Shown here: in pieces, positions 44,011-55,094 of the stretch
How positions within the stretch are numbered: position 1 is the first letter of the stretch
How the letters are laid out: each line of letters starts with the position of its first letter
From: Puccinia triticina
Lineage: Eukaryota; Basidiomycota; Pucciniomycetes; Pucciniales; Pucciniaceae
Assembly: GCF_026914185.1 (NCBI RefSeq)
Contig: NC_070570.1
Location: 3,596,001-3,660,000 of the forward strand
DNA: 64,000 bases
Reading direction: 5' to 3'
Program-made: the position numbers and the translations under genes
The notes under the pieces: model-generated
What the model was told of the DNA's origin: nothing
Database searches by the model: none
Seen by the model: the letters and a program-made list of their open reading frames with translations, nothing else

Positions 44011-45555
44011 AGTTCGTCCCCCCCTCCTCTGTTTCCTTGTTGTAGATGCTGAAGGGAATTGAGAAGATTTGGCTAATAAAAACATTTTATTTTTAGTAAG
44101 AACAATAAGAAATAAAGAAATACAATAGAAATGGTTTTACCTAATAAAAACAGGAACTAAGATCAAGGATGAGAACAATAGACACCAGAACCGACAATAT
44201 AAACTAGGACTTTCAGGCTAATAATAAAATAGAGGTGATCAGGATTCTGGAGTACAATGGTCAAGAGAGAGAAATGGAAAAGATAAAGAAATAAGAACCT
44301 GTAAACAGCTGGCCTAGACTGAGGACCTCGACAAACAGACCGCGGACACGACGATGAAAAAAGTTGAGTTGTCGCGGTTGAAGAGTGGTGGTCGAGATGA
44401 GGAAGGGAAAGATTGCCGAACGGTCAACAGGGTCCTAAGAGGACGGTCAACTGCTCTAAGAATGGAGTATGAGCACGCGCGGCTCTCTTGACGTCATTGC
44501 GCACTTGTTGCGCATTGCATGTCCCGGGCGCACCGTGACCGTAAACCGTAGAGGACAGCAGGAAGAGACTAGAATCCAACAGGAATGAAGGCTGTGATTT
44601 TGGAGTGTACCATGAAAATTCAACAAATTGTATGGGTGTTAATCACCATATTGTACTCAATGCAAGTGTTTTGTCATATGCCAAATACATCAGAAATACT
44701 GTTCCACATATGTAATTATTCATTGCCCGCAAAAATGAATAACTATCACAGGTTGCCAAGTACTACAACTAGAAACAATTGATGTCACAATGTGCAAAAC
44801 GCACCCCCGAATAAAACTTCTTGAATTGCTAAAAAAAGGGCCTGAGAACCCACACATGCTGATCTTGCAAAGATTGTCCCACCCAGCCCCTTCCCGGTGC
44901 AAGAATGCCTCCTCGGCCTTCAGTTACCCCTCCCGATGGCCGCCAATGTAATAGGTCATCAAAGGGAGAAGACAATGGCCATCAAGAGGACTCTCCTCCT
45001 CTAGATGTGCAGTCGGACTGGCCATTGAAGGGAGTGTTTACTCAGGTTTACTCCATTCGATGGCCAGTCTCCTTGTCAAGCATGCCAAGGATTCTGCCCG
45101 GTGGGAATGAATCATTCTTGGCAAGCATATGTGCAGGTGATTTCCGGGGAGCAACCTTGGCAAGGATGTAGACTAGGGCCCGGCGAGCCAAGTGAATTAC
45201 AAGGAGCGACATTCTCCCCGGGCCCGGCGAGCGAAGACACCTTCCGCGGTCCGGCCAGCCAATACACATAGCTGCTGTCCGCCTGGAGCAGCCTTCCTTG
45301 GCTAGCAGGTACGGACTGCTCCATGGTGGAATCCTTCCCGAAGTGCAGGTGCTCACCAAAGAACACTCATCCCGGTGTAGATAAGGTGTACCCGCTGGCC
45401 GAGCCACAGATTCCAGTTACCTTTTTTTACGCGGTTGTTGTCCTGGTGGAGACTGTTGCTGATTCCTCCTCACAACTGGCTCTCTTTTTGGAAATAGAGA
45501 AGTTTTATTCAATTCCTCGTGCAAAACTTGAGGGATGGAGCTGATGCCAAGTCAG
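44011..45555. other. Helitron interior, no gene seen
   Basis: AT-rich to 44900. At 44935-45080 there are degenerate copies of the ATGGCC(A/G)...CATCAAGAGGA type that resemble the hAT-like foldback arrays at 26.5-27.3 kb. At 45100-45370 short GGCGAGC/GCCAGCC inverted motifs occur. None is coding. Confidence 0.4.
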
Positions 45556-45702
45556 TGGAGGACTTCCTTTTGATCTGGAAACTCATATTTTTCAGATTTT
45601 ACATAAAAATCTGGGCATTAGGACTCTAGGTCCTAGATTTCCCTAGATTTCCCTGCAAAATGTGAAAAAATCTGGAATCCCAGATTCATGGGAAGTCCTC
45701 CA
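45556..45702. mobile_element. Small MITE with GGAGGACTTCC ends, copy 2
   Basis: Inverted ends TGGAGGACTTCC / GGAAGTCCTCCA, 147 bp. Like copy 1 (28068-28208) it contains CTAGATTTCCCTGCAAAA inside and is preceded by GTCAG and followed by GTT. Confidence 0.7.
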
Positions 45703-45910
45703 GTTTCATTGATCTGAAGTGTGTGTCATTCTTTCTCTAAAGGTTCTTTTGAGAAGGGGGCAGGTGAAACAATAGATGTAAAATTAAGTTACAACAGTTG
45801 AGTATGTTATGTACATCAATACACATATCTTGTCATTTTTTGGCTTTTTTCAATGTCTGAGGAAAAAGGGAGGCTGCGCCCTGCAGCGGCAAAGCCGCTT
45901 TGGCCTCTAG

Positions 45911-46480
45911 TCAGTTTCCAAATATCACTACTTTGGTAGTTTCTTGGTGGTTCTGCCACTATACCCGATGCGGGAATTCTTCCATGATATTGGTACCAAA
46001 ATTTTCACAAGCTCTCCAAGTCAGCCTTTGTACATCTATCACCCATGAAAATACCACAACGCAGCTGCAAAGATCTGATCAGTTTCAAAATATTTCCCAA
46101 TTAGGTATTTTCTTTTGTGTTTCTGCCAATATATCTCAACCAGGGATAGGGATCATTAAAAGAAATGACTACCAAAATGATAAGAAATTCTTAGGGATCC
46201 AGTTGGGGCAGGTTCTCCAGTTGTAAATGCTCCAGTCCAGCATCTATAGACCAATCAGTCTCAAAATAACACATGTGGTATTTTTTTATGCTTCTGCCAT
46301 TGGTAACAAAATGATAAGAAACTTTTCAAGATCAATGTGAGACAGCTTGTGCACTTAAAAATGTCAACATGCAGCAGCTGAGGCCTCATCAGTCTCAAAA
46401 CTTAGTGGGGCGCAAACTGCCTTGCAGGAAGTGTGACATCCTGTCAGGGAGGGACTTGCATGCACCCTACTGTGTCTCAA
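45911..46480 (+). repeat. 172-bp units of R, block 3, decaying toward the centre
   Basis: Starts at TCAGTTTCCAAATATCAC, exactly where the left R block stopped. About 2.5 increasingly diverged units, then a spacer that contains the centre of the R palindrome (46290-46480), after which units run on the minus strand. Confidence 0.7.
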
Positions 46481-46873
46481 GGGGATTGTAAGCATTTTAG
46501 TAACAATATCTTGGAAGAATTGCCATGCTGGTATGAGATATAGTGGCAGAAACACCAAGAAACTACCAAAGCAGTGGTGTTTGGGAACTGATCAGACTGT
46601 AGCTGCTACATTTGGGGGTTTTGTGGTCCGTAAAGGCACATAATGAAACTTTGGGGGTTTTCAATATTTTGGTAACCATATGGCAGAAGAATTTCCATTT
46701 TTGGATGAGATATGGTGGCAGAAACACCAAGAAACTACCAACTTAGTGATATTTGGAAAACTGATCAGACTGTAGCTGCTACATTTGGGGGTTTTGTGGC
46801 CAGTAAAGGTACATAATAAAATTTTGGGGGCTTTTAAACATTTTGGTAAAAATATCACAGAAGAATTCCCACG
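46481..46873 (-). repeat. 172-bp units of R, right block
   Basis: Minus-oriented units with the same anchors (CACCAAGAAACTACCAAA, TTTTGTGG(T/C)C). Interrupted at CACGC, inside TTCCCACGCTGGGATG, by the LTR pair. Confidence 0.8.
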
Positions 46874-47856
46874 CTGTGAGCCTGAGTCTCTATAGTGACT
46901 ACAGGACACAAGAAAGAAGGGGGGAAATAGTTGTATTTCTTTGGATAAAGAAAACACAACTAAGAGAGAGAGAAAGAAATAGAAAGAGAAACAGAAAAGG
47001 ATCAGGATAAGGAGATGTACTAGATTATTCTAGTGGGAATGCACGTCCACTGGCAATGCTACTCTTCTGAAGAGTGCTGCTAAGCTGTGCTAGAAAGTGC
47101 TACAGCCTCTTCTCACTAAGGAAATGTGGAGGGTCTCTGGATTGGATAAGTTTAATCCAGCCACAATTTTTGAGCTTCCTTCTGGATAGTCAAGGTTCTT
47201 AAAGGGAAACCTGAGGGACAGCCCTGTAACCTACAGTTGAGGCAAAGGCCAACAGATAAGAAGGGACAGCCCAGTGATCAAGATTGAGGCAAAGGCCTGT
47301 ACATTTGGAGGGACAGCCCTGTGATCAAGAAGAAGAAAAAACCAGCAGAAAAGAGCAGATCAAGCAAGACACAGAGTTGTACCTCTGAGATAAACAAGGT
47401 TCAGTGAAAGAGGTTACTTACTGTCAATATCCTAAGCGCCTGTGACGGTAGGTATACTGGGAGTGTTGTAAACTCTTTGGTGGTGATCCTGGGGTTATCT
47501 GGGTGGTGGTTCTGGTGTGCTGAAGTCTGTAGATCCGCCTCAGGCAAGGGGGATCCTGACTACGAAAATTTTCACTGTTTGCTTATGTAATTTACATATG
47601 TACATGTGGTTTGGCGCGCCTGGTAGCGCTGACACGTCACAACTGCGCATGCGCGCCACAACTCAATAACTCAGGGAAGGAGTGTAGTTACAAGGAATTG
47701 ATAAGTTGTAACTAGGGTTAAAATTGCATGAGGAAACAGAATATGAAGTAAAAACAAGGTTATCTCTTAAGATGAAAAAGATATAAAGTATTTTTATATG
47801 TAACAAAGGTAGAACAGGCAGCTTTTAGGTCAGCTGTGATGACTCTAAGGCTGACA
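46874..47856 (-). mobile_element. Solo LTR 1 of a tandem pair
   Basis: 983 bp beginning TGTGAGCCTGAG and ending CTAAGGCTGACA (5'-TG...CA-3'). Flanked by CACGC on both sides (46869-46873 and 47857-47861). Strand of the parent element is unknown; the minus assignment is arbitrary. No internal retrotransposon region is present. Confidence 0.7.
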
Positions 47857-47861
47857 CACGC

Positions 47862-48733
47862 TGTGAGCCTGAGCCTTTATAGTGGCTACAGGACACAAGA
47901 AAAGTGGGGGGCACTGGTTGTATTTCTTGGGATAAAGAACTACAAACAGAGAGAAGAGAGAAAGAGAAAGAAAGAGAAGGAGACAGAGAATATAATGATC
48001 TGGAGGGGGTCTATCTACTCCTTGTAGGAGGATCCTCAAAAGTCTACTTGAATCACCTGGAAAAGTGATAAGGACAGCTGTGCCAGACCAACAAGGGCTA
48101 CAGCCTCCGCGCGCACCAAGGAGACAGTGGGGGGACACAGGATAGTAATACTAATCTGCTCTGATTCTTAGACTGAGTCTAGGATTAACAGAGTAACCTT
48201 TGATCTTGAGAATGGTGGAGGTGAAAGCAATAAAGAGAAGCAATCAAGAGGCACAGAGAATCACTCTGGATAATCAAGGTTCAAATGAATAGTATACTTA
48301 CTGTCAATATCCTAGGCGCCTGTGACGGTAGGAGTACTGGGAGCGTGGTATCCTCTTGTAAGGTGATCCTGGGTTATCTACGGCGTGGTTCTGGGTGGTC
48401 TGAAGTCTGTAGATCCTCCTCAGGCAAGGGGGATCCTGACTTCGAAAATTTTCACAGTTTGCTTATGTAATTACATATGTACATGTGGTTTGGCGCGCCT
48501 GGTAGCGCTGACACGTCACAACTGCGCATGCGCGCCACAACTCAAGGACTCAGGGAAGGAGTAGAGTTACAAAGAATTGGTAAGTTGTAACTAGGGTTAA
48601 AATTGCATGAGGAAACAGAATATGAAGTCAGAACAAGGATATCTCTTAAGATGGAAAAGATATAAAGCAATTCATATGTAAAAGTAGATAAAAGGCAGAC
48701 TTTAGGTCAGCTGTGATGACTCTAAGGCTGACA
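47862..48733 (-). mobile_element. Solo LTR 2 of a tandem pair
   Basis: 872 bp, clearly homologous to LTR 1 but diverged by substitutions and indels, same TGTGAGCC...GGCTGACA ends, again bounded by CACGC (48734-48738). The R sequence resumes with TGGGATGAGATATAG. Family unknown. Confidence 0.7.
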
Positions 48734-48738
48734 CACGC

Positions 48739-49118
48739 TGGGATGAGATATAGTGGCAGAAACACCAAGAAAATACAAAGTAGTGATTTTTGGAAACTGA
48801 TCAGACTGTAGCTGCTACATTTGGGGGTTTTGTGGTCAGCAAAGGTACTTAATGAAACTTTGTGGGCTTTTAAAAATTTTGGTAACCATATGGCAGAAGA
48901 ATTCCCACACTGGGATGAGATATAGTGGCAGAAACACCAAGAAACTACCAAATTATTGATGTTTGGAAACTGATCAGATTATAGCTGCTGCATAATGGAT
49001 GTGACCCCAAATACAATATTTTTGGGTTTTATATGCAGAACAATTTTCCAATGAAATTTTATGTGGATATATTCCTCATTAATCCGTGGTTGATAACAAA
49101 AGTAGATAAATAAAAGAA
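48739..49118 (-). repeat. R element, right 172-bp unit and inverted-end segment
   Basis: Mirrors 27860-28045 on the other strand: ATAATGGATGTGACCCC, TTTATGTGGATATATTCC, GTTGATAACAAAAGTA. Interrupted at 49118 by hAT-like copy 2. Confidence 0.75.
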
Positions 49119-49953
49119 GGATCAGGCTTTAGGCACGCCAAAAAATGCCGGATGCACACCAAAAAAAGCGTGAACTCCTGACCACTCCAAGATTTTTGGA
49201 GTGGAGGATTGTTCACTCCAAGATTTTTGGAGTGGAGGATTGTTCACTCCAAAACCAGCCCCCATTTGGAGTGCCCAACCCGGCACTCCAGGCTGGTATG
49301 GAGTGAACACCCTGCCACACCAAAACCAGCCCCTTCTCAATGGCCGGTCTGCGCCGGCCACCAAGGGCAGTACACTCAATGACTGGCACAGGCCGGCCAT
49401 TGAGCGGACACACCCCTCTTGATTACCAGCATAGACCGGTCATCAAGCGGACACACACCTCTTGATGACCGACATAGACCGGTCATTGAGAAGATATATC
49501 CCTCTCAATGACTGGTCTGTAATGGTCATTGAGAGGGATCTGTCCTTTTGATGAGCGGTATAGACCAGTCATCGAGAGGACAGATCCCTCTTGATGACCA
49601 GTCTATCCCGGTCATTGAGTGTCCTGCCCTTGATGTGCTGGTAATCAAGTGTACTGCCCTTGGTGGCCGGTGCAGACTGGTAATTTAGTGTACTGCCCTC
49701 AATGGCCGGCCTGTGCCGGTCATTGAGTGTACTGCCCTTGGTGGTCGGCACAGACCAGTAATCAAGGGGGGGCTGGTTTTGGCGTGGCAGGGTGTTTGGT
49801 CCATACCAGCCTGGAGTGCCAGGTTGGGCACTCCAAATGGGGGCTGTTTTTGGAGTGAACAATCCTCCACTCCAAAAATCTTGGAGTGGTCCAGATTTCA
49901 CGCCTTTTTTGGCGTGCATTAAGCATTTTTTTGGCGTGCCTAAAGCCTGACCC
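49119..49953. mobile_element. hAT-like foldback element, copy 2
   Basis: 835 bp. Ends GGATCAGGCTTTAGGCACG / GGGTCAGGCTTTAGGCACG (complemented). Flanks TAAAAGAA (49111-49118) and AAAAAGAA (49954-49961) form an 8-bp duplication with one mismatch; the empty site is at about 27850 in the left R arm. The interior array (49330-49770) has CTCAATGACCGG-type palindromic units as in copy 1, but fewer. Non-coding. Confidence 0.8.
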
Positions 49954-49961
49954 AAAAAGAA

Positions 49962-50510
49962 CCCAACAAAAATATGCTAAACCAGGGTAAAATAATTTCA
50001 AAAAGGCCTTCTATGCATGTAGCACTTCATGTATGATATGCAATATCTTCAGGAAGTTCAGCCAACCAAATTAACACTGCGTCCAGGATGGTATCATGAG
50101 AGAGGTCAGGGGTCAATGTTTTTCCTTTTTTGAAAAAAAGTAGATTTGGAGGCTTCTGATAACATCAATTGTTGAAGTAAAAAAAAAAGAAAAAGATTTG
50201 AGACCCCTCAGCCACCCTGGATCAATCCTAAAACTTGCAATGTCTTTTTGTCAGGGAGAATTGAATGGTGTATGTAGAAATTTATGAATGTTATCAGGCA
50301 AAAAAAAAGAAAAGATTCCTGTGGCTTGAAGGTAACACAGGGGGAAGGAGAGAGATTATAGAAGAGTATTAAGGTGACATGGAACACAGACAAAGGTATC
50401 AAGAGGAATAATATTACAAAAAAATTGATCAATATAAGCTATATTGATCAATATACAACATTGCAATTTCATCCATGTTGGTAGTGAAAGTCTCCGGATT
50501 TGGACCAAGA
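49962..50510 (-). repeat. R element, outer right inverted end
   Basis: Complement of 26060-26300 and 27531-27850. Includes the undisrupted CATAAATTTCTACATAC, the empty site for hAT-like copy 1. The match fades near 50510. Confidence 0.75.
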
Positions 50511-51238
50511 CTCATCCTTTCTTTTTTTTTTTTGTAATTTCTCACTTATGTAGCCTTTTTCCAAACATGGAAAGAGGCTCAGAAAATATATTTTTTTTAA
50601 AACAAAAATAATTTCTTGGTTGGCCTAAGTTTAACACGGCCTCAACAAGAGTGAAACGCTGGTGCGCTGCTCAGCGCCAGCCATGATTGACTTGGCCCAC
50701 CCGCTGAGTGAAGCTGGTTGGGCTCTTGTCATGCCCAACCAGCTTCCCCCGTGGGCACGCTGATCAGAGCCGGGATGGGTTGGCTGGGTTAGCCACGGCC
50801 GACCCATCCAACCACCCACGGTGCTGGATGGGTCGGGTCAAGGGGGCCCCAATCAATCTTTGACACAATCCAATCCCGCGGTCAAACTCTGGGCGGGCAG
50901 GTTGGCGCCCACTCAGCCCAACCTTTTGCTGACCGCACGTTGGGCCATTGTCAACCCGAGCCCAAATTTGAGCGGTGGTGTAAGCAAACGGAGGTGTGCA
51001 AGCAGAGGGGAGCAAGCAGATGAAGGTGGCTGAAAATATGTAGCTGACACAGGAGGAACACCCTTGGGCCCATGAGGCAGGGCTTGCCCTGGTGTTACAC
51101 ACTTTTTTCACTCCAGTCACGTGTCAGCCTCAGGGGCCTCCCCTGCTTTGGGTATTCTTCTATTTTATGTATATACAGATGTACAAACATACATAGCTCA
51201 TTGCAGCCACAGCACATGACTACTGGTTGAATCTTTGA
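50511..51238. other. Unassigned region with a strong hairpin
   Basis: No gene. Near 50785-50840 the arms CCGACCCATCCA and TGGATGGGTCGG form a 12-bp stem. Short GCAAGCAG/GGAGGTG motifs near 50990 recall the 25.2-kb minisatellite. Confidence 0.4.
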
Positions 51239-52004
51239 GGGCCCAATTATAAACAAGTTTTGGGATAATATTGGGATTATTTTCAAATAAGTTTGAAAGA
51301 TGTTTTTGCTCACTTTTTCGGAATTGAAAATCTCAAAACAACCCAAACCACCTTGGGGAGGTGGTTTGGGAAAAACTGGATTACCAATACTGTTTTGAAT
51401 GTGATTGCAGCTCAGCATGCAGATGCCCGCCATACACCTGACCAGTACTTCCCCCCCGCCAAAGGCCACAGCATATGTACTTGCGCAAGATACAGCCATC
51501 AAGGCTGATTTGCAGGTAATTGCAAAACGGACACCATGGATGGATAGCCAGGATGCAAGTGCATCTATCAATGACCGGGACCTCATATGTAGCTCGCAGA
51601 ATGAGCAAGCTACAGGCTCTCACAGTTGAACCAGTATGTTGCGCGCAAGAATCAGCCTTCAAGGCTGATTCACGGGTATCTGATGACTAGGGGGAGTTGG
51701 CAGACAATGGTGGCCAGTTGTCCCCCCAAGTTCTTGGGAAAGCTATTGCTGTCACTGCCATTTTCTTGGCGCATGAAAGACGTACAACTGTCCAACAGAG
51801 CAACCTTTGGTATTGGAGGCTTACGTTCAGTTGCGCCAGAAACTCATCCAGCATGGTGGTGGGTTTATAATTTACACTTGTTTTGAAACAGGTTGGAAAC
51901 AGTTTTGGCCCCTGTATCTGCACCATTAAGATAACTTTTTTTGATTTCAAACTTATTTGGAAACAATCCCAATATTATCCCAAAACTGGTTTATAATTGG
52001 GCCC
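51239..52004. mobile_element. Non-autonomous TIR element, GGGCCCAATTATAAAC ends
   Basis: Terminal inverted repeats of about 60 bp with 3-4 mismatches (GGGCCCAATTATAAAC, then AGTTTTGGGATAATATTGG). 766 bp. The interior has CAGCCATCAAGGCTGAT and CAGCCTTCAAGGCTGAT copies but no transposase. Target duplication not clear. Confidence 0.7.
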
Positions 52005-52189
52005 AGAGGATTGCTTCATAATTGGGTGTCTCATGCGCCAAATAATTTGACATAGCATAGCAGTCAGGATGGGTGATTCTGTTATGATAATTTTATGAAA
52101 ACACACAGGTTCAATTCTGATTTGTACTGACCCGCATGTGCCTGCTATGGAGACCGGGGCACCTAATAGATTGTACGCTATGGAGCTTC

Positions 52190-53010
52190 GACCAGTGCTA
52201 GGCCGGCGACAGCGCTGGGAGGGGAAAAGTGCCGGGTGGCTGCCCTCTCGGATGATCCGGAGTTGAGTCTGGGAATTCGAGTTGATAGCTTGTGGTGGGG
52301 TGGTTTTGAGAGTTCGCCAAGGGTTAGATTCTCGGCGGCGGTTTTTGTTGGGGATTCTGGGATGTTTCGAGTGATTCGTCGAAGGGAAGGGATTTGTAGG
52401 ACTCGGATTCTCGACTTCTGGGATCAATAATATTTGATGGCGGATCAGAATGCCATGCCGCTCCCCTCCTCCAAGTTCTGCGAACTTGGACTCGGGGAGA
52501 CAACATGTCACATAAATTTCATCATCTCCTTGCGCGCCGTGCGCGCGCACACAACACAACACAACACAAAAAGACAACAGAACAAAAGAAGACAAGAAAG
52601 AGAACCAAGAACCAACACAGAACAACAGATCACAGGAGGATGAGAAATAGAGCAGACAGGAGAGACAACCACAGCCTAAGAGATGAGAAATAAATGACAC
52701 ACCAGGGGGAGGAAGAAGAGACATAGATCAAAGACAAAAAGGAAAGGAATAAAACCCACAGCACAAGCTGTGTTAGGACCAAGAAAAGGAAAGGGGAAAG
52801 GAATAGAGGAATAGGAACAAAGGGGAAGACAAAATAGTCTGAGAACCTTGAATCTTGAGGGTCTTTATCTTGAAGGTCTTGATCTTGAGGTCTTGATCTT
52901 GAGGGGAGCGCCGGTGAGATTCTTGAACTTGAGGGGGGCGCCGGTGAGATTCTTGAACTTGAGGGGAGCGCCGGTGAGATTCTTGAACTGAAAATTCCTT
53001 TGGCTACCGG
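52190..53010 (-). mobile_element. Relative of the TAGGGATGGC hAT-like element
   Basis: Reverse-oriented homologue of 30380-31130, including the coding-like strip CCLPESKFAELGGGERHGI and NRRRESNPWRTLKTTPPQA. At 52890-52990 there are three copies of a 30-bp unit (TTCTTGAACTTGAGGGG...CGCCGGTGAGA). The flanking hairpin array and TAGGGATGGC ends are not seen, so it is a fragment or a different subfamily. Confidence 0.55.
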
Positions 53011-53082
53011 TTTGCCCCCCACAATGCTGTGTTTCTTGGCTGGTGTTTCAGTCTCCAGCTGTCAGAAACCAAAATGTAAGTT

Positions 53083-53155
53083 GTGCACTATGGGATTTGA
53101 ACCCATGTCCTCAAACTTCATGAGTGATGCTTTTTACCAACAAAGCTAAGTGCGC
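53083..53155 (-). tRNA. tRNA-like sequence, probably a pseudo-tRNA
   Basis: 73 nt on the minus strand: acceptor GCGCACT pairing 6 of 7 with AGTGCAC, TA at 8-9, D-stem GCTT/AAGC, T-arm ATGGG-TTCAAAT-CCCAT perfect, A-box TTAGCTTTGTTGG and B-box GGTTCAAATCC intact. The anticodon arm is weak: with standard numbering the loop is CATGAAG without U33. A one-base shift gives CTCATGA, a Met(CAT)-like loop. No clear T-run terminator follows. It may be a decayed Met tRNA or a SINE head. Confidence 0.5.
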
Positions 53156-53339
53156 TGTTGCTTCAGGTGCTCAATTCACTGTACGGTTACCAAATTTTGT
53201 GCTTTTGAGATATATCCTGGGATCAAGTCTTACATGTGTTTTACATTGCTTCTCATGTTACCAGGGTCAAGCTCAGTTGTCTTTGGGTGACAGGATGCAT
53301 AAGAGTGGAATTAATTATAACACCAGGTAGCTGATCTTT

Positions 53340-54204
53340 GATTGGTCAGTTAGAGCAACTACAATAGTCAGTGTAGTGTAGTTCAGTCTGCATGTGTAGC
53401 AGAGCAAAGTATGCAGGTGTAGCGTAGTGTAGCAGGAAAAAAAAACTGAGCTGAAATGGACAGAAAATTTGGATAGCGCAAAAATTCTACACTGAGGAAC
53501 AGTTTAACACCTTGTAGTTGAAGCTAAAACTACCATGAATCTCAAGGCAGAAAAAACCACTGAACTATCCAGTAGTGTAGATTATTTCAGCTTCAACTGA
53601 AACTACCAAATATTTCTGGAAATTACCTGATACTACACTGTCAGATAGTGGCCGCTACCGCTAGTTTAGCGCAGCCCTCTTCATGCATGGATATCCCAGT
53701 AGATATATCCAATGCTAAATCATAACAAAGTATCACACAGGAGTCACTTCCTGCAGCACTAAATTTCTTTACTTGCAGGTGACATACTTGCTTGAAAATT
53801 TGGTGTGAAGTCCCATGAGAAATTGTCCTGAGTGTCCTCATAACAATACTTGCAAGCACTTGAACACCTTCCTGGGTTTCCTTATTGTGAAACCCCCTGT
53901 TGACTGCAATGAGTCAAAAAAACTGTGAGAGGGTTGATGGACCAATGATCCAAATGGATCCACATCTGTCAAACTCTATTTCCCAAAAAAAACAGGGGGA
54001 TGATGGACTACAAATCACAAGCCACTGGCTTTTTTTGGCCAAATGTTTCCAAAAAAAGAAAATACACCTGAGAAGCAAGTGCTTTGTCTACCCAGAATCA
54101 CGTTCAAGAGGTTCTGCTATTTTTAAATAGATGTTGAGTGTGAAAAATGTGAAAATCAGCCCAAATTCCCCAAAGTGCTCAGGCCATGCGGGCGACTTAC
54201 AACA
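53340..54204. other. Unassigned, with MITE-like debris
   Basis: 53345-53680 has weak inverted motifs (CAGTGTAGTGTAG and CTACACTG, GTTGAAGCT and AGCTTCAAC), and TAGTTTAGCGCAGCCC resembles the inner end of the MITE at 41357-41688. The rest shows nothing coding. Confidence 0.35.
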
Positions 54205-54272
54205 TAAGCCTCTCCTATGGACCCACTCCTACAGAGAGTCCCTTTGGGACCCCTGTTTGAGAGGCTTTGTTC
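54205..54272. repeat. Short foldback, AAGCCTCTC...GAGAGGCTT, copy 2
   Basis: Shares its ends and the CCC(C)GG-type middle with the foldback at 38207-38272; both are preceded by CATAAGCCTCTCCT and end GAGAGGCTTTGTT. Confidence 0.55.
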
Positions 54273-55094
54273 TTGTTCACTGTGCTCTGCCTAAAGGTGT
54301 AACCCAAAAACTGTGCCCCAGGTGTTTTCATGGGTGGTACCACCCAGGTGTTAGTCCACAGGATGAGCCTTTGGAACCACCCAAACACCCAGGTGGTTGT
54401 GAAACATATATTAGGGGATAAACAAGCTCATATTTGCTGGCTTGGGAGGCCTATTTAGAGGTTATACTGCTGTATTGTGTCCTATTTACAAGTTATAATG
54501 TTGAATTGTATTGTGTTGGGTGACTGCTTGTGCTGGGCTGTGGAGTGAGGCAGGAGATGAAATGAGAAAAGAAATTAAACAAGCTCATTGAAAGAGTGGT
54601 AGCAGTCTTTAATACAAAGAAGCTGTTCAACAGTTTTGGGGCCGAGTGATGAGCACGACCAAAAACAGAAACCCAGCTATGGCGTACATTATCCGTTTTT
54701 GATATGCCACTGGTGTTGATGTGTGTTGCTGTTGTCCTCAACTTTGATGACAGACCTTGGTGTTGGATCCAGCGTGACTGGACTCTTCCTGCGGCTTGTG
54801 CCACTGGACTCTGGTTGGCGGTTGCGACTGACAAAAAGCACCCGGGTGGTCCGGTGTCCACCCGGGTGAATTCGGATACGGGCGTCGGGGTATATGACCA
54901 CCCGTCCCGAGCTGCGCCGATAGGCTTTCTTTTCCCCGCCCCGCCCCGTCCCCGTCCCCCGTTCCCACCAACCGAGGCTCTACACATGCTGTTGCTAGCC
55001 CCCACCCCCACCCAAAACCCCAGCCAGAACCACCACCGACTGCACAAACGACGACGCTCGAAGACCTCGAACAAGCCACAGAAGACAGCGAAAG
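54273..55094. promoter_or_regulatory. Upstream region of the synaptobrevin gene
   Basis: No transposon signature from about 54,850 on. C-rich leader with CACCCCCACCC runs shortly before the ATG. The long minus ORFs 54493-55074 and 54738-55271 run through this leader and are shadows. No TATA box was identified. Confidence 0.35.

Larger units (their letters stand above)
31669..45910 (+). mobile_element. Helitron-like element of 14.2 kb carrying host-gene fragments
   Basis: The 5' end is TCCAACTATC, directly after host A at 31668. The 3' end is AGCGGC-AAA-GCCGCT (hairpin, 45885-45899), then 7 bases, then CTAG at 45907-45910, followed by host T. Joining 31668 to 45911 restores CTGATCAGTTTCC of the R unit with no gap or duplication, as expected for Helitron insertion between A and T. 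A second copy of the 3' end with the same order ends at 42415. No Rep/helicase gene is present, so the element is non-autonomous. Cargo includes a urease gene fragment, another gene fragment near 43 kb, and a later Copia insertion. The 5' end is less certain than the 3' end. Confidence 0.65.
26055..50510. mobile_element. Large foldback element (R) enlarged by nested insertions
   Basis: Sequence at 26055-26303 plus 27531-28045 is the inverted counterpart of 50510-49962 plus 49118-48739. Shared stretches include CTACCAACATGGATGAA, GTTGTATATTGATCAATATA and CACATAAAATTTCATTGGAAA or its complement. Inside these inverted ends are tandem units of about 172 bp, plus-oriented on the left (29165-31668, 45911-46290) and minus-oriented on the right (46480-46873, 48739-48990). 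Removing the later insertions leaves only about 3.5 kb of R. No protein-coding gene belongs to R itself, so it is non-autonomous. The exact termini (near TCCAAAT on both sides) and target duplication are unresolved. Confidence 0.7.
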
